Below are positions 36,750 through 45,231 of a stretch of DNA of 64,000 nt, piece after piece. The position numbers and the translations under genes were made by a program. Numbering within the stretch: position 1 is the stretch's first letter; every line of letters begins with the position of its first letter. Source of the DNA: Rhizobium ruizarguesonis (GTDB lineage: Bacteria; Pseudomonadota; Alphaproteobacteria; Rhizobiales; Rhizobiaceae); the NCBI RefSeq assembly GCF_012349115.1, contig NZ_PQIG01000069.1, forward strand, positions 1 through 64,000, given 5' to 3'. The notes under the pieces were generated by a model. It saw only the letters and a program-made list of their open reading frames with translations, had not been told where the DNA came from and did not search any database.

Positions 36750-36974
36750 TTGAACCCCGTTCTCTACGATCTTCGCGGCCTGAAATGCCCATTCCCGGTG
36801 ATCAAGACACGCAAGAAGCTCGCCGCCATGGCGAGCGGCACGCTCATTCGCGTCGACACCACCGATCCGCTGGCCGTGATCGATATGCCGCATTTCTGCA
36901 ATGAGGACGGCCACGAGCTGATCGAGACGGAAAAGACCGAAAGCGGCCACCGCTTCCTGATCCGCAAGCGCTAA
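36750..36974 (+). CDS. TusA-family sulfurtransferase/sulfur carrier
   Basis: The 74-residue protein has the TusA signature LRGLKCPFPVIKTRKKL with Cys13 as sulfur carrier, then the beta-alpha-beta remainder (TLIRVDTTDPLAVIDMPHF). It starts at TTG with GAGG 11 bases upstream, 5 bp after the L,D-transpeptidase stop, suggesting cotranscription. Family members relay persulfide sulfur for tRNA thiolation, molybdopterin or sulfur metabolism; which one here is unknown. Confidence 0.9.
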   Translation: MNPVLYDLRGLKCPFPVIKTRKKLAAMASGTLIRVDTTDPLAVIDMPHFCNEDGHELIETEKTESGHRFLIRKR

Positions 36975-37027
36975 AGAGCGTCGCGATCTTTCAGATTCGC
37001 TTGCCGCACTTTAGGTCTTTGTTTTCC

Positions 37028-37072
37028 GCATGTCTTTGGCGCAAAACCGCTGCACACTTTTGCGCGACATGC
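37028..37072. repeat. RIME-like palindromic repeat
   Basis: Ends GCATGTC / GACATGC flank GCGCAAAACCGCTGCACAC...TTTTGCGC. The core resembles 13336-13379. It ends one base before the stop codon of the cobW-type gene (37074-37076). Confidence 0.75.
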
Positions 37073-37073
37073 T

Positions 37074-38228
37074 TTAAATTCTGAGGCCGGGGATGGCGAG
37101 CGGGTTGTCGGAGAGCGCCGCACGATCCGGCATGTCGATGCGCGGCTTGCCGAGGAAAGCGTCGAAGAGATCCTTCACGAAGGCTTCCGGCAGATCCCGA
37201 GTGATCAGCACCATGCGTGTGCGCCGGTCTTCTCCCGGCCAGGCGGGCAGCCGCACCGGCGGATGGAAGATGCTCTGCACCCCATGCAGCACCAGCGGCC
37301 GATCCGGCCGGTCGGAGACGGACACGATCGCCTTCATCCGCAACAGCTTCTCGCCATGGGCCGAACGCAGGAGATCGATGAACATCTCAAGCGCCATCGG
37401 ATCGATCGGCTTCTCCTCGATGATCGAGAAAGAGCGGATAGAGGCATCGTGACGGTTGACGTCGTGCGGGTCCTGGTGCGCATGCCCCTGATCACCAAGA
37501 TGGTGATGATCATGATGGTGGTGACCGTGGTGATCATGATCATGATGCGCCTCGTGCGCATCCTCGTCCTGCAGCCAGCGGCCGACATCGGCAATCTTCG
37601 TCGCCGGATCATAGAGCCCGTTGACCAGCACCGCGGCACTGCCCGCTTCGGCGCTGTCGGCATCCATCATCACGGCACGCGGATTGAGCGCCCGCAGGCG
37701 CTTTTCCAGCCCGTCCGTTGCCTCGGCCATCGCCCTTTTCGAGACGATCAGCCGGTCGGCGACCGCCGCCTGCTTGCGCGCTTCCTCGTGATTGTCGAGC
37801 GTCTGCTGCCCATTCACCGCGTCCACGACGGTGACGACGCCGTCGAGCTCGAAATTCGTGGCGATGACAGGATTGCCCATGATCGCCTGCATGACCGGTG
37901 AAGGATCGGCAAGGCCCGTCGTCTCGATGACGACGCGTTTCACCGGCTTGACGCGGCCCGTCTGCACCGCGTCCATCAGGTTCGCCAGCGTATCCACAAG
38001 CTCGCCGCGCACGGTGCAGCAGAGGCACCCGTCTGATAGTTCGATGATCGAATCGCCGGAACTTTCGACCAGGAGATGGTCGATGCCGACGTCGCCGAAT
38101 TCGTTGATGATGACGGCCGCGTCCTTCATCACGGGATCCTTGAGGATGCGGTTGAGCAGCGTCGATTTGCCGGCGCCGAGAAAGCCGGTCAGGACGGTGA
38201 CCGGAATCCTGTCGTTGAGCGCGCTCAT
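37074..38228 (-). CDS. CobW/COG0523 GTPase metallochaperone with His-rich loop
   Basis: The 384-residue G3E GTPase has Walker A TGFLGAGKST (residues 14-23), the metal-binding motif CLCC (68-71, in DGCLCCTVRG) and a CobW C-terminal domain. Between them is a striking histidine cluster (about residues 228-262, including HHDHDHHGHHHHDHHH). Such proteins deliver Zn2+ or, in B12 pathways, help cobalt supply. Its neighbour is a zinc-independent D,D-carboxypeptidase, not cob genes, so a zinc role is somewhat more likely. It starts 19 bp after the dac gene. Confidence 0.92.
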   Translation of the reverse strand: MSALNDRIPVTVLTGFLGAGKSTLLNRILKDPVMKDAAVIINEFGDVGIDHLLVESSGDSIIELSDGCLCCTVRGELVDTLANLMDAVQTGRVKPVKRVVIETTGLADPSPVMQAIMGNPVIATNFELDGVVTVVDAVNGQQTLDNHEEARKQAAVADRLIVSKRAMAEATDGLEKRLRALNPRAVMMDADSAEAGSAAVLVNGLYDPATKIADVGRWLQDEDAHEAHHDHDHHGHHHHDHHHLGDQGHAHQDPHDVNRHDASIRSFSIIEEKPIDPMALEMFIDLLRSAHGEKLLRMKAIVSVSDRPDRPLVLHGVQSIFHPPVRLPAWPGEDRRTRMVLITRDLPEAFVKDLFDAFLGKPRIDMPDRAALSDNPLAIPGLRI

Positions 38229-38247
38229 GTCATTTTACCTTAAAAGC

Positions 38248-39381
38248 TTAAAAGGATGTCGGGCGCGGCATCGGCACCGGCACGTTGGCGATCGCTCCCG
38301 CCGTATCGCCGCGCGCCATTTTTTCCGGCTGCGCGGCCGGCTGCGGATCCTGGCCCGGAATGAGGCCGGCAAAGACGAATTGCGGATCGTGGTCCATTGG
38401 CTGGATGTAGGGTGACTGCACTCGCATGCGGCCGACTTCGTCGCGCGTTTCGCTGCGCACCTTGGCGCCCTTGGCGCTGCAGATATCGGCGCTGATGTCG
38501 GTCACCTGGTCCTGTCCCGACCCGTAGGGTCTCAGCGAACCCAACGTGTCGTTGCTGGCAGGCTGGGTGGTGAAGCCCTTCTGCAAAAGGTTCGCCGTCG
38601 CATCGGCACGCGCTGCAAGGCTGTCGGTGCCGAGCACGACGGAGACCAGCGTGCGGCCGTTGCGCGTTGCCGAACCGATCTGGTTGAAGCCCGAGGCGCA
38701 GATGAAGCCGGTCTTCATGCCGTCGGCGCCGGCGAAGCGGCCGATCAGCATGTTGAGGCTCGGCACGTTCTGCTGGCCGGTGGTGAAGCCCTCCAGCGCG
38801 AAATAGCCGGCATATTGCGGAAAATCGCGGCGCAGCGCCACCGTCAGCACCGCAAGGTCGCGTGCCGTCGTATACTGGCCCTTGCCGGGCAGGCCGTTCG
38901 GATTGACGAAATGCGAATCCGTCATGCCGAGCTTCAGCGCCTCGCCGTTCATCCGCGTCACGAAGCCCTCCTGCGTGCCGCCAATGGCTTCGGCAACCGC
39001 GACCGCGATGTCATTGGCTGATTTCACCATCAGGATCTTCAGTGCGCTGTCGAGCGTCAGCTTCTGGCCAGCCTTGAAATACATCTTGGCAGCCGGCTGC
39101 GCGGCGGCGCGCTTGCTCATGACGATGGGCGTATCGAGGCTGATCTGCCCGGCGCGGATCGCATCGAACACGGTATAGACGGTCATCAGCTTGGTCAGCG
39201 AGGCCGGATACCATTTGCGGAAGGCTTCCTCATGCTCGAGCACGCGGCCTGTCTGCACGTCGACGAGAATATGCGGATTGGCCTGGGCAAGCGAAACGGA
39301 GCCCAGAAAAACGGCAGTCGCCGCTGATACGAAAGAAAGCGGCCGCAAGGCAGCAAACAAACGGAAGTGGCGCGTCGACAC
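38248..39381 (-). CDS. dacC: D-alanyl-D-alanine carboxypeptidase (PBP5/6 type)
   Basis: The 377-residue periplasmic enzyme trims the terminal D-Ala of peptidoglycan pentapeptides. A signal peptide (through LAQA, about residue 34) is followed by the serine-peptidase S11 motifs SLTK (61-64), SAND and KTG (GMKTGFIC). The C-terminal region after the catalytic domain is Pro/Met-rich and lacks an obvious amphipathic anchor. It starts at GTG with AAGGA upstream. It is cotranscribed with the metallochaperone gene and divergent from the M20 hydrolase. Confidence 0.93.
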   Translation of the reverse strand: MSTRHFRLFAALRPLSFVSAATAVFLGSVSLAQANPHILVDVQTGRVLEHEEAFRKWYPASLTKLMTVYTVFDAIRAGQISLDTPIVMSKRAAAQPAAKMYFKAGQKLTLDSALKILMVKSANDIAVAVAEAIGGTQEGFVTRMNGEALKLGMTDSHFVNPNGLPGKGQYTTARDLAVLTVALRRDFPQYAGYFALEGFTTGQQNVPSLNMLIGRFAGADGMKTGFICASGFNQIGSATRNGRTLVSVVLGTDSLAARADATANLLQKGFTTQPASNDTLGSLRPYGSGQDQVTDISADICSAKGAKVRSETRDEVGRMRVQSPYIQPMDHDPQFVFAGLIPGQDPQPAAQPEKMARGDTAGAIANVPVPMPRPTSF

Positions 39382-39538
39382 GGTTCGTCCTTCAGATATC
39401 AGGAAAATCTCGAAATCTTCCCCTATTTAGCCTATATGGCTATGACATGGCAAAGGTCATTGACTAAGTAATTTCCACAGCCTCACACGCTTGTGATGCG
39501 ATGAAAGATTGTCGAGATTTCATAACAGGAACGCCGAT

Positions 39539-40702
39539 ATGCCGATTTTGAACAGAGCCGCAGAGTTGCAGGACGAGGTCGCCGAATGGCGCCGCCACAT
39601 CCACGCCCGGCCCGAACTCCTCTTCGCGGTGGAAAATACGGCCGCCTTCGTCGCCGAAAAACTCAAGGAATTCGGCGTCGACGAGATCGTCACCGGTATC
39701 GGCCGCACCGGTGTCGTCGGCCTGATCAAGGGCAAGGGCGAAGGCTCCCGCACGGTCGGCCTGCGCGCCGACATGGACGCTCTACCACTCACCGAAATCA
39801 CCGGCAAACCGTGGGCTTCGAAGACGCCTGGCAAGATGCATGCCTGCGGCCATGACGGCCACACCGCCATGCTGCTCGGCGCCGCAAAATACCTGGCCGA
39901 GACCCGCAACTTCAACGGCAATGTCGCCGTCATCTTCCAACCCGCCGAAGAAGGCGGCGGCGGCGGCAATCTCATGGTCAAGGACGGCATGATGGAGCGC
40001 TTCGATATCGAAGAGGTCTACGGCATGCACAATCTGCCGGGCCTGCCGGTCGGCCAGTTCGCCACCCGCAAGGGCGCGATCATGGCGGCGACCGACGAAT
40101 TCACCGTTACCGTGAAGGGCCGCGGCGGCCACGCCGCCCAGCCGCACCGGACGATCGACCCGATCGCCATCGGCGCCCAGATCATCGCCAACCTGCAGAT
40201 GATCGCCTCGCGCACTGCCGATCCACTGCGCTCGGTCGTCGTCTCGGTGACCAAGTTCAATGCCGGTTTCGCCCATAACGTCATTCCGAACGACGCGACC
40301 TTCGCCGGTACGGTTCGTACCCTCGACCCCGAGGTGCGCACGCTCGCCGAGACGCGGTTCCGGCAGATCGTCGAGGGCTTGGTCGCTGCCCACGGCGCCG
40401 AGGCCGACATCAGCTTCCATCGCAACTATCCCGTCACCGTCAACCATGCCGATGAAACCGAGCATGCTGTGGCCACCGCCAGCGCCATCGCCGGCGAGGC
40501 GAACGTCAACGCGGAAATCGATCCGATGATGGGCGGCGAGGATTTCTCCTATATGCTGAACGCCCGCCCCGGCGCCTTCATCTTCATCGGCAATGGCGAC
40601 AGCGCCGGCCTGCACAACCCGGCCTACGACTTCAACGACGAAGCCATCGCCCACGGCATCTCCTATTGGGTCCGCCTCGCCGAACAGCGCCTCGGCCTCT
40701 AG
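39539..40702 (+). CDS. M20 family amidohydrolase (hippurate hydrolase-like)
   Basis: The 387-residue zinc peptidase has the metal-binding motif MHACGHDGHTAMLLGAAKYL, the acidic pair QPAEEGGGG, and the dimerisation domain beginning VKGRGGHAAQPHRTIDPI; MMGGEDFSYML supplies the last ligand region. Family members hydrolyse N-acyl amino acids or indole-acetyl conjugates; substrate not shown. AGGA precedes the ATG at 39539. A strong hairpin terminator follows. Confidence 0.93.
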   Translation: MPILNRAAELQDEVAEWRRHIHARPELLFAVENTAAFVAEKLKEFGVDEIVTGIGRTGVVGLIKGKGEGSRTVGLRADMDALPLTEITGKPWASKTPGKMHACGHDGHTAMLLGAAKYLAETRNFNGNVAVIFQPAEEGGGGGNLMVKDGMMERFDIEEVYGMHNLPGLPVGQFATRKGAIMAATDEFTVTVKGRGGHAAQPHRTIDPIAIGAQIIANLQMIASRTADPLRSVVVSVTKFNAGFAHNVIPNDATFAGTVRTLDPEVRTLAETRFRQIVEGLVAAHGAEADISFHRNYPVTVNHADETEHAVATASAIAGEANVNAEIDPMMGGEDFSYMLNARPGAFIFIGNGDSAGLHNPAYDFNDEAIAHGISYWVRLAEQRLGL

Positions 40703-40710
40703 CAACAATT

Positions 40711-40738
40711 AAGGCTTGGCTTCACGCCAAGCCTTTTG
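40711..40738 (+). terminator. rho-independent-type terminator
   Basis: A perfect 10-bp stem AAGGCTTGGC / GCCAAGCCTT with loop TTCAC is followed by TTG. It separates the amidohydrolase gene from the tRNA gene. Confidence 0.75.
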
Positions 40739-40756
40739 TATGCATGGCACTCAAGT

Positions 40757-40833
40757 GGTCCCGTAGCTCAGCAGGATAGAGCACCAGATTCCTAATCTGG
40801 GGGTCGCGCGTTCGAATCGCGCCGGGATCACCA
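40757..40833 (+). tRNA. tRNA-Arg (anticodon CCT)
   Basis: The 77-nt cloverleaf has acceptor GGTCCCG / CGGGATC with one G-U pair, a D-arm with AGCTCAGCAGGATAGAGC, anticodon stem CCAGA/TCTGG with loop TTCCTAA, and T-loop TTCGAAT. The encoded 3' end is ACCA. It reads AGG codons. tRNA-Arg genes are common integration sites, and the DNA immediately downstream looks accessory, but no direct repeat of the tRNA 3' end was found in the window. Confidence 0.97.
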
Positions 40834-41157
40834 GTCAATCAGATGCCTATCTCCCTCGACAGAACGTACGTCCCTGCAGACATGCAAGAATGCAATAACG
40901 ATGTCACGAGAAACCGGCCTTGACCGTTAGCAGCGAGGCCGAGCGTCGCCCTGAGGCCGCACGACCGAGCTCTTGGGCCGAAGAAATTGGCGATCAATTG
41001 GGTTCGTTCAACTGGCTAGTTTTTCAACATCGGGGGCGATCCACGATCAGTTCGCTCAAAGTTGACGATCGCGTCTCAGCACAGACTGCCCCACCGAAAA
41101 AGGCAGGCGGCCAGAACCAGTAGATCAGGAACGGTCAACGAATATTTTCGCGATCAG

Positions 41158-41181
41158 TGTGCGCTCGACGCAAATGTGCGC
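41158..41181 (+). promoter_or_regulatory. direct repeat, possible activator site upstream of the eut promoter
   Basis: TGTGCGC occurs twice with 17-bp periodicity; the second copy contains the palindrome TGCGCA. It lies about 160-185 bp upstream of the sigma-54 core, where enhancer-binding proteins usually bind. Assignment is speculative. Confidence 0.25.
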
Positions 41182-41340
41182 ATATCGGAGCATGCCGTCG
41201 CAAAGTGGATAAATCGCTCCGACTGATTATCTATCCCTAGTTGAAAATGATCTCTGCGATGGGCGCGCAGCGTAGGCCGTCATGGTCCAGCCATGCGAGG
41301 TCCTTGGCACGGCTGCCCCGGCCTCCCAGCCCATAAAGAA

Positions 41341-41356
41341 TGGCACGCTTCTTGCG
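41341..41356 (+). promoter_or_regulatory. sigma-54 (RpoN) promoter of the eut operon
   Basis: TGGCACGCTTCTTGCG fits the -24/-12 consensus TGGCACG-N4-TTGC(A/T) at every position except the last, with exact spacing and the invariant GG and GC. It lies about 110 bp upstream of the eutB start. Nitrogen-limited use of ethanolamine under RpoN would be logical. Confidence 0.75.
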
Positions 41357-41466
41357 TTGCTTGGCGTAGAGCCGAGCATACTCGGCGGAAGCCAGCGAAT
41401 GCTCACAACCGGAAGGTGGATGAGTTCTCGGACATTTGGAATAGGCCGGTCGACGGCCAGGAGCAG

Positions 41467-42864
41467 ATGACAACATATTCGATCGTTCTAGGACGCGAAC
41501 GCCATGTCTTTCAGGATCTGAAATCGGTATTGGCTTGCGCTTCGCCGCTGAAATCAGGTGACGTGCTGGCCGGGATCGGAGCGTCAAGCAACGAGCGGCG
41601 GGTGGCCGCCCGCTACCTGCTCGCGGATATGCCTCTCAAGACTTTCCTGGAAGACCTCGTCATCCCATACGAGACCGACGAGGTCAGTCGGTTGATCGTC
41701 GACCGCCATGATTGGATGGCATTCGCGTCGGTATCTCATATGACGGTCGGTGAGTTTCGCGATTGGCTTCTCTCTTATGACGCGACCGCCGAAAAACTGC
41801 TTGCCATTGCACCGGGCCTCACCCCCGAAATGGTCGCGGCGGTCTCCAAGATCATGCGCAACCATGATCTGATCACCGTCGCCGGCAAATGCAGGGTGGT
41901 CACTGCCTTTCGTTCCACGATCGGTCTGCCCGGCCGACTATCGAGCCGCCTTCAGCCCAATCATCCCACTGATGATCCTGAAGGCGTCGCCGGCTCGACG
42001 CTCGATGGACTTCTCTATGGGATCGGCGATGCGGTGATCGGCATCAACCCGGCGACCGACAATCTCGAGGCCTGCATAAGATTGATGGTTCTTTTCGACC
42101 GGCTGCGCGAACGGTTCGATATCCCGACCCAATCCTGCGTATTGACCCATGTCACCACGTCAATCAAGGCGATCGAGGCTGGAGCGCCGCTCGACCTGGT
42201 GTTCCAGTCAATCGCCGGCTCTGAGGCCGCCAACAAGGGTTTCGGCGTCGATCTCGCCGTCCTCAGGGAAGGCCAGCAGGCAGCACTTTCCATGAAGCGC
42301 GGCACGGTCGGAAACAATGTCATGTATCTGGAGACCGGCCAGGGCAGCGCTCTCTCGGCCGACGCCCATCATGGTGTCGACGAACAGACGGTGGAGGCGC
42401 GGGCCTATGCCGTTGCACGTGAACTCAATCCGTTGCTCGTCAATACAGTCGTCGGCTTCATTGGCCCCGAATATCTTTTCGACGCCAAGCAAATTATCCG
42501 CGCCGGGCTCGAAGACCATTTCTGCGGCAAACTGCTTGGTGTGCCGATGGGGGTCGACGTTTGCTACACGAACCATGCTGAAGCCGACCAGGACGATATG
42601 GATAATCTGATGGTATTGCTGACTGTTGCGGGCGTCAGCTTTCTGATCGCAGTGCCCGGCGCCGACGACGTCATGCTCAATTATCAGAGCCTTTCCTACC
42701 ACGATATTGTCGGCCTCAGGCACCAGTTCAATCGTCCGCCCGCTCCGGAGTTCGAAGCCTGGCTCCATCGCATGGGCATGCTTGATCACGCGGGTCGTCT
42801 TGCGCCTGCCAGCGCCTCGGGCGCCTTTTCTCGTAACCTCTTGAGCTACAGGGCATCGGCATGA
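41467..42864 (+). CDS. eutB: ethanolamine ammonia-lyase large subunit
   Basis: The 465-residue adenosylcobalamin-dependent enzyme subunit forms the TIM barrel that converts ethanolamine to acetaldehyde and ammonia with EutC. Family features include GSTLDGLLYGIGDAVIGINP, SIAGSEAANKGFGV, FIGPEYLFDAKQI and the GVDVCYTNHAEADQDDMDNL segment. AGGAG lies close before the ATG at 41467; the frame continues upstream across the promoter and was trimmed. It overlaps eutC by ATGA. Confidence 0.95.
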   Translation: MTTYSIVLGRERHVFQDLKSVLACASPLKSGDVLAGIGASSNERRVAARYLLADMPLKTFLEDLVIPYETDEVSRLIVDRHDWMAFASVSHMTVGEFRDWLLSYDATAEKLLAIAPGLTPEMVAAVSKIMRNHDLITVAGKCRVVTAFRSTIGLPGRLSSRLQPNHPTDDPEGVAGSTLDGLLYGIGDAVIGINPATDNLEACIRLMVLFDRLRERFDIPTQSCVLTHVTTSIKAIEAGAPLDLVFQSIAGSEAANKGFGVDLAVLREGQQAALSMKRGTVGNNVMYLETGQGSALSADAHHGVDEQTVEARAYAVARELNPLLVNTVVGFIGPEYLFDAKQIIRAGLEDHFCGKLLGVPMGVDVCYTNHAEADQDDMDNLMVLLTVAGVSFLIAVPGADDVMLNYQSLSYHDIVGLRHQFNRPPAPEFEAWLHRMGMLDHAGRLAPASASGAFSRNLLSYRASA

Positions 42865-43607
42865 CTCCCTTCGAACGAGATCCGTTTGCGCGGTTCCGCA
42901 ACGCCACACGCGCCCGGATTGGGCTTGGAAGGGCAGGCGACGCTTTACCGACATCGGCAATTCTCGACTTCCAGCTTGCCCATGCCCGGGCGCGGGATGC
43001 GGTGCACGGGCAAGTGGATTTTATCGCCCTTGCCAAGCAGCTTGCTCCCGTGCCGACGGTCCGGATTCGGTCTCGCGCCAAAGACCGTACGATCTATCTG
43101 GCGCGCCCGGATCTCGGCCGTCAGACCAACGCAGCCGATCTCCCGAGCTCAGGCGATCGCTATGATATCGCCTTCATCATCGCAGACGGACTTTCGGCCT
43201 CGGCGGTCGAGCACCATGCGGTGCCGCTGTTTAAGGCATGCATGAAGCGTCTCGGCGACTTCAGCGTCGCCCCGGTGATATTGGGCGAGCAGGCGCGGGT
43301 GGCATTTGGTGATGAGGCAGCCGCAGCGTTTGGTGCGGAAGTTGCGATCGTGCTGATCGGCGAGAGGCCGGGACTAAGCGTACCTGACAGTCTCGGCGCC
43401 TACATCACGTTCCGACCGCAATCGGGACGGCGTGACAGCGAGCGCAACTGTATTTCGAATATTCATGCCGATGGGCTCAGCTACGAGGTCGCAGCGGACA
43501 AGATCGTTTGGATCGTCCGGGAGGCGCTTCGCTTGCAGCTGACTGGTGTCGATCTCAAGGAAAATGCCGAAGGCGCCATAGAAGCGCTGCCACATCAAGA
43601 AGCATAA
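42861..43607 (+). CDS. eutC: ethanolamine ammonia-lyase small subunit
   Basis: The 248-residue subunit completes the cobalamin-binding active site of EutBC. Typical stretches are LGRAGDALPTSAILDFQLAHARARDAVH near the N-terminus, YLARPDLGRQ, DIAFIIADGLSASAV and the C-terminal ERNCISNIHADGLSYEVAA. It starts within the eutB stop (ATGA). With no shell-protein genes nearby, the acetaldehyde is probably handled by ordinary cytoplasmic dehydrogenases. Confidence 0.95.
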   Translation: MTPFERDPFARFRNATRARIGLGRAGDALPTSAILDFQLAHARARDAVHGQVDFIALAKQLAPVPTVRIRSRAKDRTIYLARPDLGRQTNAADLPSSGDRYDIAFIIADGLSASAVEHHAVPLFKACMKRLGDFSVAPVILGEQARVAFGDEAAAAFGAEVAIVLIGERPGLSVPDSLGAYITFRPQSGRRDSERNCISNIHADGLSYEVAADKIVWIVREALRLQLTGVDLKENAEGAIEALPHQEA

Positions 43608-43636
43608 AATTCAATCTACAAAAAAGGGGAACAATC

Positions 43637-45001
43637 ATGTCAAATTCTCAACCGACGCTCGCCAAAAGCCTGACCGGGCTGCATTTATGGGGACTTGCCG
43701 TCGGCCTCGTCATCTCCGGCGAATATTTCGGCTGGAGCTATGGCTGGGCGGCTGCCGGCACACTCGGGTTCTTGATCACCACAATCCTGATCGCCGTGAT
43801 GTACACCACCTTCATTTTCTCCTTCACGGAGCTGACGACGGCTATTCCCCATGCCGGCGGCCCTTTTGCATATGCGCTCAGGGCTTTCGGCCCGCTCGGC
43901 GGCTTCGTTGCGGGCTTTGCGACATTGGTTGAATTCGTCTTCGCCCCTCCGGCCATCGCGCTGGCCATCGGCGCCTATCTCAATGTGCAGTTCCCGGGCC
44001 TCGATCCGAAAGTGGCGGCTGTCGGCGCCTATATCATTTTCATGGCGCTCAATATCGTCGGAGTTACCATCGCGGCAACCTTCGAACTCTTCATCACCAT
44101 TCTGGCGATTGCCGAACTGCTGATCTTTATGGGTGTCGTTGCGCCGGGCTTCTCTTTTGCCAATTTCGCGGCCAATGGCTGGGCTGGCGCCCCTGAATTC
44201 TCGGTCGGTGCCATTGGAGGCATCTTTGCCGCCATTCCATTTGCCATCTGGTTTTTCCTGGCGATCGAAGGTGCGGCGATGGCGGCTGAGGAGACCAAGA
44301 ACCCCACCCGCACCGTTCCCATTGCCTATATTGCGGGTATTCTGACACTCGTCTTCCTCGCCTTCGGCACCATGATCTTCGCCGGTGGCGTCGGCGACTG
44401 GCGCACGCTGTCCAACATCAACGATCCGCTACCGCAGGCGATGAAGGCGGTCGTGGGCGAATCCTCCGGTTGGCTGCATATGCTGGTCTGGATCGGTCTG
44501 TTCGGCCTGATTGCTTCCTTTCACGGCATCATCATGGGCTATTCCAGGCAGATTTTTGCGCTGGGCCGCGCCGGCTACCTCCCGGAAGTCCTTGCAAAAA
44601 TCCATCCGAAATTCCGCACGCCTTATCTCGCAGTCCTTGCAGGTGGAGCCGTCGGCATCGCAGCCATCTTTTCCGACAGCCTGATCCAGATCGGCGGTTT
44701 GCCGCTGACCGCCAATATTGTCACCATGTCGGTGTTTGGCGCGATCATCATGTACATCGTCTCGATGGCGTCGCTGTTCAAGCTGCGTCAGGCCGAACCT
44801 GAACTCGCCCGACCCTTCAGGGCCTGGGGTTATCCCGTGGTGCCAGCCATTGCCCTCGGGCTCGCCCTCGTCGCGCTGGCGGCGATGATCTACTACAACT
44901 TCCTGATCTTTGTGATCTTCCTCGCGATGGGCGTAGTGGCATTCGGCATTTGGCGTTTGCTTTCAGGTGGCATCACCAAGGAAGCGGCAGCGTCCACGTA
45001 A
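43637..45001 (+). CDS. eat: ethanolamine permease (APC superfamily)
   Basis: The 454-residue transporter has about 12 membrane helices. It starts LTGLHLWGLAVGLVISGEYFGWSYGW, includes the APC-type TELTTAIPHAGGPFAYALRAFGPLGGF and FAIWFFLAIEGAAMAAEETKNPTRTVP, and fits the ethanolamine-permease group. AGGGGA lies before the ATG, 29 bp after eutC. The three-gene eutB-eutC-eat unit imports and degrades ethanolamine as a nitrogen and C2 source. Confidence 0.93.
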   Translation: MSNSQPTLAKSLTGLHLWGLAVGLVISGEYFGWSYGWAAAGTLGFLITTILIAVMYTTFIFSFTELTTAIPHAGGPFAYALRAFGPLGGFVAGFATLVEFVFAPPAIALAIGAYLNVQFPGLDPKVAAVGAYIIFMALNIVGVTIAATFELFITILAIAELLIFMGVVAPGFSFANFAANGWAGAPEFSVGAIGGIFAAIPFAIWFFLAIEGAAMAAEETKNPTRTVPIAYIAGILTLVFLAFGTMIFAGGVGDWRTLSNINDPLPQAMKAVVGESSGWLHMLVWIGLFGLIASFHGIIMGYSRQIFALGRAGYLPEVLAKIHPKFRTPYLAVLAGGAVGIAAIFSDSLIQIGGLPLTANIVTMSVFGAIIMYIVSMASLFKLRQAEPELARPFRAWGYPVVPAIALGLALVALAAMIYYNFLIFVIFLAMGVVAFGIWRLLSGGITKEAAAST

Positions 45002-45040
45002 CAAGGCGACTGAACGAACCGGTTCCGATCAATATCGACG

Positions 45041-45063
45041 CCCCCGCCGAAGTTTGGCGGGGG
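45041..45063 (+). terminator. hairpin terminator after the ethanolamine permease gene
   Basis: CCCCCGCC / GGCGGGGG forms a perfect 8-bp GC stem with a 7-base loop, followed by TCATTTC. It is placed 40 bp after the permease stop. Confidence 0.65.
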
Positions 45064-45231
45064 TCATTTCAGCGCAAAGCTTGACTGATATCATCCCGTT
45101 CCGGGGCCAGTCGTTTCGCCTCGCCGTTCAGGTGGGCCAACCCGCGGGCAAAGTTCTTAAACCATTCTCGAAAATGAGCTCGAAGACCGTTCGATCTTCA
45201 GTGCGCCAAGCCGCGTTCGCCACCGATTGGT

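Larger units (their letters stand above)
40834..41466. other. 633-bp region without recognisable gene between tRNA and eutB
   Basis: The base composition is lower in GC than the flanks and several frames are short and featureless. It contains the direct repeat TGTGCGC (41158 and 41175) and the sigma-54 promoter at 41341. An open frame of 67 codons at 40920-41123 shows no domain and no ribosome site. It may be the remnant of an insertion event plus the control region of eutB. Confidence 0.6.

Noticed and set aside
40920..41123. 67-codon frame after the tRNA
   Set aside because: No ribosome site, no recognisable domain, and located in a region with no conserved coding pattern; kept only as part of the gene-free stretch.
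41467..45001. Ethanolamine microcompartment locus
   Set aside because: No shell-protein, EutJ, EutD or EutE-like genes are present; only the lyase and permease.
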